A stretch of DNA of 64,000 nucleotides from Pantoea sp. A4 (GTDB lineage: Bacteria; Pseudomonadota; Gammaproteobacteria; Enterobacterales; Enterobacteriaceae), in contig NZ_ALXE01000047.1 of assembly GCF_000295955.2 (NCBI RefSeq), forward strand, positions 33,425 through 97,424. Direction: 5' to 3'. The notes beneath the pieces were generated by a model that did not search any database, was not told the origin of the DNA, and saw nothing but the letters and a program-made list of their open reading frames with translations. Each line of letters opens with the position of its first letter. The stretch's first letter is position 1. Below, piece after piece: positions 16,845-24,075 of the stretch. Made by a program: the position numbers and the translations under genes.

Positions 16845-18184
16845 GCTGAATATCCTGCGGCTTTATGCGTTTCGGTTTGAATCACTTCGCGCAGGGTTTC
16901 TGCGACAAAATCGAGTTGCGCCGGTTCAATAATAAACGGCGGAGCAATCAGAATATGGTCACCAGACCGCCCGTCAATGGTGCCGCCCATGGGATAGACC
17001 ATCAACCCTTTTGCCATACAGCTCTGCTTGATAGCAGCATGAAGTTTACAGACCGGATCGAACGGGGCTTTAGTGTCACGATCGCGCACTAATTCGACGC
17101 CCGCAAACAGCCCACGCCCGCGCGTGTTACCGACAAACTCTAATCCGCCCAGCTGTTGTTGCAGCACCTGAGCCAGATAGTCACCCTGTTGCTTAACCCG
17201 TGCGAGCAGGTTATCGCGTTCGATCACCTGTTGCACCGCCAGTGCGGCGGCAGCGGCGGTAGGGTGGCAAATATAGGTATGACCGTGCTGGAAGAAGCCG
17301 CTGCCGTTTTGCAAGGTCTGGACAATGTGGCGACGAGCCAGCACTGCACCAATCGGTTGATAGCCGCCACCCAGCCCTTTGGCGATGGCGACAATATCCG
17401 GCACGATGTCATCCTGTTCAAAGCTGTGCAGCGTCCCGGTGCGGCCCATACCGCACATCACTTCATCTGAAATCAGCAAAATGCCGTATTTATCGCACAG
17501 CTGGCGAATACCGCGAAAATAGCCAGGCGTAGGCGGCGTGGCACCGGTAGTGGCACCGGACACCGTTTCTGCACAGAAGCCGATAATGGTGTCTGCGCCT
17601 TCGCGCAAAATCGTCTCTTCAAATTCAGCCAACAGGCGGTCGGTGTACTGTTGCTGGCTCTCATCGGCGCGGCGATCGCGGTATTCATTACAGGCGGAAA
17701 CGCGCACCACATCGATCAGCAGCGGGGCAAACTGGCGACGACGCCACTCATTTCCGCCGACGGCCAGTGCGCCGAGGGTATTGCCGTGATAGCTCTGACG
17801 GCGCGCCATAAATTTGGTGCGCTGCGGCTGACCCGATTCCACCGCATACTGGCGAGCCAGCTTAAGGGCGGTTTCCATCGCTTCTGATCCACCGGAAACG
17901 AAGTAGGCGTAATCCAGATCGCCCGGCGCTGTGCGCACCAGCGTTTCTGCCAGTGATTCAGCTGGATCAGTGGTGAAGAAACCGGTATGGGCATAAGCCA
18001 GGCGATCAATCTGTTGGTGCATCGCTGCCAGCACGTCTGGGTGAGCGTGACCAAGGCAGGACACCGCCGCACCACCACAGGCATCAAGATAACGTTTACC
18101 GTGGTTGTCCGTGATCCATACCCCTTCGGCAGAGACAGCGGTAGGAGGCGTGAAACGAAGACTGCGATGAATGATATGGCTCAT
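16841..18184 (-). CDS. Class III PLP-dependent aminotransferase
   Basis: 447 residues. Family signatures: RYLDACGGAAVSCLGHAHP at the N-terminus, FVSGGSEAMETALKLARQY (about 95), ILLISDEVMCGMGRTG with the PLP-binding Asp (about 240), and DIVAIAKGLGGGYQPIGAVL with the PLP lysine (about 275). Class III enzymes transfer amino groups from omega-amino acids, amines or related substrates. It heads the operon with the CMD-like and C45 genes and lies 135 bases from the RpiR gene. No specific substrate can be assigned. Confidence 0.93.
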   Translation of the reverse strand: MSHIIHRSLRFTPPTAVSAEGVWITDNHGKRYLDACGGAAVSCLGHAHPDVLAAMHQQIDRLAYAHTGFFTTDPAESLAETLVRTAPGDLDYAYFVSGGSEAMETALKLARQYAVESGQPQRTKFMARRQSYHGNTLGALAVGGNEWRRRQFAPLLIDVVRVSACNEYRDRRADESQQQYTDRLLAEFEETILREGADTIIGFCAETVSGATTGATPPTPGYFRGIRQLCDKYGILLISDEVMCGMGRTGTLHSFEQDDIVPDIVAIAKGLGGGYQPIGAVLARRHIVQTLQNGSGFFQHGHTYICHPTAAAAALAVQQVIERDNLLARVKQQGDYLAQVLQQQLGGLEFVGNTRGRGLFAGVELVRDRDTKAPFDPVCKLHAAIKQSCMAKGLMVYPMGGTIDGRSGDHILIAPPFIIEPAQLDFVAETLREVIQTETHKAAGYSA

Positions 18185-18319
18185 GACGATCTGGCTCCTG
18201 CGCGACAGCGAGATGCTGGCGATTCTCCTCGCATCATGCAGGATTCATTTCGATCCGGTCAATGAGAAAATGATAAATATGTATCCTCTGCATAATCCAA
18301 AGATACAGTTATATCTGCA

Positions 18320-19177
18320 TCACGATTTTCCCGGCGGCACATAGGCTCCGGAGGCCTTGAGATAGCGCTCCGCGTTTTCAATCTTTGTCACGGCTTCAGT
18401 GCCATGGCGTGCGACCAACATTGCCATCAGACATTCGGAGATACTCAGGCCAGCCACAATCGAGGGGAAAAATGAGGGGCTGTCGGTGGAGAACAGCAGC
18501 ACACAGTCTGCCGCCTGAGCTAAAGGGGACAGTGGGGAATCCGTCAACGCGATAATTTTGCTGCCCGCGCTCTGCGCAGCCTGAAGCATCTGTAAGGATT
18601 CACGCGAATAGGGGGCGAAGCTGGCGATCAGCAGGCAATCTTCAGCGGTAAATTCGCGGCTGTAGATTTCACTGTCGCTGGCGAGGCCATCGATTAAAGT
18701 CACCTTGCGATTAAATAACCGATAGACGTAGAACAGTGACCATGCCACGGGGAAACTGGCGCGATAGCCGCAAATATAGGTGTGTGCGGCAGCTTCAAGG
18801 AGATCCACCGCATGCTGCATCTGGCGCTGATTTTCGTCATGAGTACGCAGCAGGTTGCTTTCATGCGCGGTGATCATTTCGCTATACAGGCTGCTGGTTT
18901 TGCCTTGATCCACGAGTTTTCGCGCTTTCGCGACATAGGTATCATCATGCAGGCCCAGCTCTTCAATCAGCGCCTGTTTCAGCTCTCCCCAACCCTGATA
19001 ACCGAGGCGCTGCGCAAGGCGCATAAATGTGGCCGGTTTAAATCCGGCGCTCAGCGCAAACGTACGCATAGAGACCACCACCAGCTGGCTACTGTTTTGC
19101 AGTGCGTATTCGGCAGCGCGCTGCAATTCTGGCGACAGCTGATTAAAGTGAAGGGTAATCAACGCCTTCAGGTTCAT
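18320..19177 (-). CDS. MurR/RpiR family transcriptional regulator
   Basis: 285 residues: an N-terminal HTH_6 domain (VVSMRTFALSAGFKPATFMRLAQRLGYQGWGELKQAL, about 30-70) and a C-terminal SIS domain (TYICGYRASFPVAWSLFYVYRLF, then EDCLLIASFAPYSRESLQMLQ). SIS domains usually sense phosphosugars, but RpiR proteins next to amino-acid or amine genes are also known. I chose ATG 19177 with AAAGGA 8 bases upstream; the frame runs to 19258 without a ribosome site. It is a candidate regulator of the aminotransferase operon on the same strand. Confidence 0.9.
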   Translation of the reverse strand: MNLKALITLHFNQLSPELQRAAEYALQNSSQLVVVSMRTFALSAGFKPATFMRLAQRLGYQGWGELKQALIEELGLHDDTYVAKARKLVDQGKTSSLYSEMITAHESNLLRTHDENQRQMQHAVDLLEAAAHTYICGYRASFPVAWSLFYVYRLFNRKVTLIDGLASDSEIYSREFTAEDCLLIASFAPYSRESLQMLQAAQSAGSKIIALTDSPLSPLAQAADCVLLFSTDSPSFFPSIVAGLSISECLMAMLVARHGTEAVTKIENAERYLKASGAYVPPGKS

Positions 19178-19251
19178 AACATTATCCTTTTTTGACTTCT
19201 TTGCGCTTACTGTAAAGCAACTGAGCAGGAAAAGCGCCGCCCAACGGTGAG

Positions 19252-19278
19252 AAAACAAAAAGGGGGCTAAAAGCCCCC
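19252..19278 (-). terminator. Rho-independent terminator of the PQQ dehydrogenase gene
   Basis: On the - strand a perfect 7-bp GC stem (GGGGGCT/AGCCCCC, 19262-19278) with a three-base loop is followed by TTTTTG and more T, 20 bases after the dehydrogenase stop. It insulates the RpiR gene. Confidence 0.93.
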
Positions 19279-19297
19279 AGAACAGACACTCGCGAGA

Positions 19298-21658
19298 TTA
19301 CTTCAGACGGAAGGCCACCAGCGTATCACCCAGTTTGGTGCCGAGCGAACCGTGGCCGCCTGCGGCAACCACCACATATTGCTTACCATCTTTCCCGACA
19401 AAGGTGGATGGCGTGGCCTGGACACCGGCTTGCAGCTCGGTCTGCCACAGCAACTGGCCGGTGGTGCTGTCGTAGGCGCGGAAATAGTTATCCGCCGTTG
19501 CGCCATGGAACACCAGATCGCCAGCCGTTACCAACGGCCCTCCGTGCGCGACCATGCCCATCGGGAAGCCAATCGGGAAACGTCCCGGCAGGAAGCTGGT
19601 TTTGAGGTTTTTGGTGGTCCCAATGCGACGCAGCCACTCTGTTTTTCCGGTTTTCAGATCGACACCGACCATCCGGCCCCAGGGAGGCGCGATACAAGGA
19701 ATGCCCAGGTCGGACGCGAACTGCTGGATGTGAATCGCGTATTCACCCTGGAAGTTTTCATTCCAGAACGGCTGCCCGTCTTTACTGAACAGGCGGCTGT
19801 TCTCTGTTTGTGCACTGCGTTTAATCAGGTTGTACTTGTAAGCCAGACGAACCGGCGCAGCAATCAGCAGCTGGCGCTGTGGATCTACCGCTACCGATCC
19901 CCAGTTGAATACGCCGATGTTGCCAGGGAGAATCAGCGACCCTTGTTCCGTTGGCGGTGTCCACGGGTTGCCATCGTAACGTAAGTGGCGGAAATCAATG
20001 CGGCAGCTGATCTGATCAAACGGCGTGATGCCCCACATCGATTTTTCCGTGATCGGCTGCGGAATGAAATTGAGTGCGGAGACCGGTTGCGTTGGCGAGT
20101 ATTTTTCACCAGCGATCGGGCTTTCGGTGGAGACATTCACCTCATTGACCGGGTAAATGGGTTTGCCGGTCAGGCGATTAAGCACAAAGAGGTTGCCGGT
20201 TTTGGTTGGCAAGATCAGTGCAGGCTGGCGGCTACCCTGGTAGTCGATATCCAACAGCGAGGGTTGAGAAGGATTATCGCGGTCCCATAGGTCATGATGA
20301 GAACTCTGGAAGCGCCATTTGAAACGGCCGGTTTGCAGGTCGAGTGCCACCAGGTTATCGCGGAACTGCTCTGCGGTGCTGGTTTCATCACGGTGGGTGC
20401 CCACTTCATCTGGCGAGGCGTTGCCAAACGGCACGTAGACCAGGCCATTCTTCACATCGGCACTCAGGGTTGCCCAGGCCAGCGGTGTGTCCTGCGGGTA
20501 GATCGCATCAGCCGCGATGGGCTGCGTCTGATCGGGATTAGCCGGATCGAAATTCCATACCAGGCGGCCGCTTTGCGCATCATAAGCGCGGATCACGCCG
20601 GACGGGTTGCCCTGGTTGTAACCATTGTCCATCACCGAACTGCCCACAATGACCAGATTTCCAGCCACCAGCGGCGCTGAGGTTTCCATCAGGGCATGCG
20701 GGCGCAGTGTGCCGAGGTTATCGTGCAGGTCGATCGAACCGTTGTGGCCGAAATCACTACACACTTGCCCGGTATCGGCATCCAGAGCCACCAGATGTGC
20801 GTTGACGGAAGCATTAAAGATCCGTTTGCGGCACAGGGCGGGTTGTGCCGCAGTGTTGTTCGCAGCGCTGTTACTGCCGTCGTAGTAGCTTACGCCGCGA
20901 CAGGTTTGATGCTGCCACAGGTATGATCCGTCATGTGGCGGTTCATATTTCCACTTCACCGCGCCGGTTTCCGGATCCAGCGCGTGAACTTCGTTGTGCG
21001 GAGTACAGATGTACAGCAGGCCGTTGACCTTGAGCGGCGTTGCTTCGAACGTATATTCCGAAGCGTCGCTATCCTGACGCAGATCCCCGGTGTGATAGGT
21101 CCAGGCAACTTCGAGGTTGCTGACGTTGTCTTTGGTGATCTGTTTCAGGGTGGAGAAACGTTGGCCGTTATCGTTGCCGCCGTAGGCTACCCAGTCATCA
21201 CCCGCACCGCTGACATCGCTGTTGCTGCGCTCATTGGTAATGGTGCCCTGTTGCGGTACCGGATCGTAGAAGCACAGGCCAATGACCAGCGCAATCATCA
21301 CGATAACCGTGCTGCCGAGGAAGGGATGAAATTTACGCTCGGCGGAATAGAGACGGCTGACCGTCCACGGCAGGGCTAACCATACCCCGATTACGCCAAA
21401 CAGGTCGCCGCGCGGGATCCACTGCCACTTGTCGAAACCGACCTCGGTAATGATCCAGATAAGCGTGACCCACATCAGTAAAGCATACAGGGTTAAGGCA
21501 CTGCGCTTATTGAGCAACAGCAGTACCGCAGTTGCCAGCACCCCAATGGCAATCACGGCATAAAATGCGCTGCCTCCCACCAACAGCAGTTTGCCGCCCA
21601 TATACAGTAACGCCAGCCCAAACAGGGCGATGACGATGCCGGATAACTTATTCAGCAT
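19298..21658 (-). CDS. Membrane-bound PQQ-dependent dehydrogenase (glucose/quinate/shikimate family)
   Basis: 786 residues. Five hydrophobic N-terminal helices (about 1-130) anchor a periplasmic beta-propeller. Propeller repeats are visible (WVAYGGNDNGQRFSTLKQI, HVTCRGVSYYDG-like HQTCRGVSYYDG, WGSVAVDPQRQLL, GGPLVTAGDLVFHGATADNYFRAYDS, VVVAAGGHGSLGTKLGD). Residues matching the catalytic Asp and the PQQ-contacting Lys of E. coli Gcd are present in SSHHDLWDRDNPSQPS and LPTKTGNLFVLNR. The enzyme oxidises a sugar or cyclic polyol in the periplasm and passes electrons to ubiquinone; it needs PQQ. Divergence from E. coli Gcd suggests a paralogue rather than the main glucose enzyme. ATG 21658 has AAAAGGA upstream. 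Confidence 0.92.
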   Translation of the reverse strand: MLNKLSGIVIALFGLALLYMGGKLLLVGGSAFYAVIAIGVLATAVLLLLNKRSALTLYALLMWVTLIWIITEVGFDKWQWIPRGDLFGVIGVWLALPWTVSRLYSAERKFHPFLGSTVIVMIALVIGLCFYDPVPQQGTITNERSNSDVSGAGDDWVAYGGNDNGQRFSTLKQITKDNVSNLEVAWTYHTGDLRQDSDASEYTFEATPLKVNGLLYICTPHNEVHALDPETGAVKWKYEPPHDGSYLWQHQTCRGVSYYDGSNSAANNTAAQPALCRKRIFNASVNAHLVALDADTGQVCSDFGHNGSIDLHDNLGTLRPHALMETSAPLVAGNLVIVGSSVMDNGYNQGNPSGVIRAYDAQSGRLVWNFDPANPDQTQPIAADAIYPQDTPLAWATLSADVKNGLVYVPFGNASPDEVGTHRDETSTAEQFRDNLVALDLQTGRFKWRFQSSHHDLWDRDNPSQPSLLDIDYQGSRQPALILPTKTGNLFVLNRLTGKPIYPVNEVNVSTESPIAGEKYSPTQPVSALNFIPQPITEKSMWGITPFDQISCRIDFRHLRYDGNPWTPPTEQGSLILPGNIGVFNWGSVAVDPQRQLLIAAPVRLAYKYNLIKRSAQTENSRLFSKDGQPFWNENFQGEYAIHIQQFASDLGIPCIAPPWGRMVGVDLKTGKTEWLRRIGTTKNLKTSFLPGRFPIGFPMGMVAHGGPLVTAGDLVFHGATADNYFRAYDSTTGQLLWQTELQAGVQATPSTFVGKDGKQYVVVAAGGHGSLGTKLGDTLVAFRLK

Positions 21659-21874
21659 GATTTTTCCTTTTTCCATGAATTGATAACAAACGGATTAAAA
21701 ACAGAATTAATTATTTTACTTAACCATTTCTTAACAAGGTGGCAGGGTACCAGCTTCACGGCTAATGGGAATGGATTTTCTCAGTGAAAAGCGAATTATC
21801 CTGGGAGACAGGCGTGTTTCAGTGGGGGAATCGTGGGGGCAGGCCAGCGCTGGTACTGGCCGTGAAGGACAAGG

Positions 21875-22198
21875 CTATGGGAACAAAACGTAGCCCGCCA
21901 GGCAGAACGCCAGTACACCGGCGAGCACGGTGGCAAATAATCCACGGGTGATTACGCCCACCACGGTGGCAAACACCGCTGCCAAAAGCGAGATACTGAT
22001 GCCGGAATGGGTCATTGCGGGTTTACTCAGCAGTTCAGAGGTGACCAGTGCGGCCATAATGGCGGTGGGAATAAAGCTCAGCCACTGCTGCACCCCCTCT
22101 GGCAAACGAAAGCGGGATAACAGTAAAACAGGCACCGTGCGCATCAGCGCCGTAACCAACGCGGAGGCAGCAATCGCCAGCAGAATGTTTCTTTCCAT
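21875..22198 (-). CDS. azlD: AzlD family branched-chain amino acid exporter subunit
   Basis: 107 residues with about four hydrophobic segments; ALMRTVPVLLLSRFRLPEGVQQWLSFIPTAIMAALV (about 18-52) is the AzlD signature. It is the small partner of AzlC, encoded one base upstream. In other bacteria this pair exports branched-chain amino acids or their toxic analogues. Confidence 0.9.
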   Translation of the reverse strand: MERNILLAIAASALVTALMRTVPVLLLSRFRLPEGVQQWLSFIPTAIMAALVTSELLSKPAMTHSGISISLLAAVFATVVGVITRGLFATVLAGVLAFCLAGYVLFP

Positions 22199-22199
22199 T

Positions 22200-22940
22200 T
22201 TATTTTCCTTTCTGCGCGCGGGTTCGTAACAGGCATGTTGTCAGCGTGGCGGCAACGGATGCGGCGACAATGACCACGATACTGAGCGAACTGCTCCCGG
22301 CAGAGAACAAAGTGATCGCCAGGGCCGTGACAATGTTCAGGGTTTCCAGCGCCTTTCGCTGGCTGGCAAACCACATCATCAGTATCAAACCGATGAACAT
22401 TGCAACCAGACTGAAGCCCAGCCCCTCCATTAAAGACGCTGGCAGCGTAGTGGCCAGCCCGGCACCGATGACACAGGCAATAATCCAGTTCAGCCAGGCG
22501 GCAACATTCAACCCCAGCATCCAGGAAAAACTGATTTTACCTTGTGGGCCGCCGCGCTGGACCGCAACGCCAAAGGTTTCGTCAGTCAGCAGCAGCCCGC
22601 TCACCACTTTTTGCAGGGTGCTGTAGTCGCGGAAAAACCCACTTATTGCTGAACTCATCAGTAAGTAGCGCAGGTTCACCAGTAATACGCTAAGCACGAC
22701 GGACGCCATTTCTGCCCCTGCGGCCCACAAGGAGTAAAACAAAAACTGCGCTGATCCGGCGTACAAAGCTGTGGCTAGCAGGGCGATTTGCCATGGCGTA
22801 AAATCAGAGAGCGTGCCAATCGCCCCGGCTGCAAAACCAATACTCCAATAGCCAGGAATGGTGGGAAGGCAGGCAGTAATACCGGCGCGAAACTCGTCTT
22901 GCATGAAACTGGGGTGCCCGGTATTCATCTTCATTAACAT
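22200..22940 (-). CDS. azlC: AzlC family branched-chain amino acid exporter subunit
   Basis: 246 residues, polytopic. Signature region: FRAGITACLPTIPGYWSIGFAAGAIG, ALYAGSAQFLFYSLWAAGAE and LLVNLRYLLMSSAIS. The open frame extends to 23135, but the extra N-terminal sequence overlaps the divergent promoter and is not membrane-like; ATG 22940 has AAGGGAAAT upstream and gives the usual length. The AraC gene starts 106 bases away on the other strand and probably controls the pair. Confidence 0.9.
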   Translation of the reverse strand: MLMKMNTGHPSFMQDEFRAGITACLPTIPGYWSIGFAAGAIGTLSDFTPWQIALLATALYAGSAQFLFYSLWAAGAEMASVVLSVLLVNLRYLLMSSAISGFFRDYSTLQKVVSGLLLTDETFGVAVQRGGPQGKISFSWMLGLNVAAWLNWIIACVIGAGLATTLPASLMEGLGFSLVAMFIGLILMMWFASQRKALETLNIVTALAITLFSAGSSSLSIVVIVAASVAATLTTCLLRTRAQKGK

Positions 22941-23046
22941 CTTAATTTCCCTTATATTGATTAGCTCAGTAACGATTTTAAGAATCGACGGGCATTGAGA
23001 TAGTAGGATCCTGCTCAACAGCGAAATTTCCGAAGATGATGGGACG

Positions 23047-23892
23047 GTGGGGCACGTGGTAGCAGTAAAACGCGATGAGATTAGCCTGTGGCGTGATAGC
23101 CAACTGCATGGCGGAATGGAGATTTTGCAAGCCACTTGCTACGAGCATGCCTACCCGCCACATTTTCATGATGAATTTGTTATCGCCGCATTTGCCCGAG
23201 GTGCGCAGCGCACGAGAGTGTGTAGAAAAACCGGTATTGCTGCGGCTGGCACCATCATGATCATCGCGCCGGGTGAAGTTCACACCGGAGAAGCAGTACA
23301 GCGTGATGAAGGCTGGGATTATTGTGCGTTTTATCCGGGTGATAACCTGGTTAACGAAGTGGCACAAACGGTACTTAGCGGTAAAGGTGAGGTGAATTTC
23401 GGCCAACAGGGGATTCGCTATGATCCCGCAATGGCGCGTCGCATGTTGCACGCGGCGAGTGTGATTAAACAGAGCCATGACATTTTGGAAAAAGAGTGCG
23501 TGATATATCACATCCTCAATTTACTGGTTAGTCGTTATGGCGAGCGCACCGTTAAAGGTTCGGTTCAGGGCGTTGCCCGGGCCGATATCCGTAAAGCGAT
23601 TGATTTTTTGCACTGTGCCTACACGCAATCCCTTTCGGTAAAAGAGATTGCGCAGGTCGCGGGGTTAAGTGAATTCTATTTTATGCGCACCTTTCAGAAA
23701 ACGACCGGGCTCTCGGTGCATCAATATCTGACGCAAATCCGTTTGATGCGGGCAAAAGGGCTGCTGGCAACAGGGATCGGCGCAGCACAGGTTGCCAGTG
23801 ACGTGGGTTTCTTTGACCAGAGTCACTTAATCAAACATTTTCGCGTACATTTTGGGACAACCCCTGGTCTGTTTGCCGTCGCCTCCTTGTAG
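23047..23892 (+). CDS. AraC family transcriptional regulator
   Basis: 281 residues with a GTG start. The N-terminal cupin-like arm/sensor domain has HAYPPHFHDEFVIAAFARGAQR and IMIIAPGEVHTGEAV (about 35-85). The C-terminal double HTH has VKEIAQVAGLSEFYFMRTFQKTTGLSVHQYLTQIRLMRAKGLLA and VASDVGFFDQSHLIKHFRVHFGTTPG (about 195-275). This architecture is frequent next to azlCD or LysE-type exporters, where it senses amino acids; control of the divergent azlCD is the likely role. No alternative ATG is in frame upstream. Confidence 0.9.
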   Translation: MGHVVAVKRDEISLWRDSQLHGGMEILQATCYEHAYPPHFHDEFVIAAFARGAQRTRVCRKTGIAAAGTIMIIAPGEVHTGEAVQRDEGWDYCAFYPGDNLVNEVAQTVLSGKGEVNFGQQGIRYDPAMARRMLHAASVIKQSHDILEKECVIYHILNLLVSRYGERTVKGSVQGVARADIRKAIDFLHCAYTQSLSVKEIAQVAGLSEFYFMRTFQKTTGLSVHQYLTQIRLMRAKGLLATGIGAAQVASDVGFFDQSHLIKHFRVHFGTTPGLFAVASL

Positions 23893-24075
23893 TGTTCATT
23901 TACCGCAAGTGGTTTTTGCGCTTGTCTGGCCGCAGGGAGATCTCTGTGATATTGGCTACTCTCACTGTACAAATAATGGCAATATTATCTTTATTAGAGA
24001 AACTGGAGAAATAGCAGTACTCGATATTCGATCTGAATGCACACAGGGATGCCGCGCATACAAATAAGGGATTAT

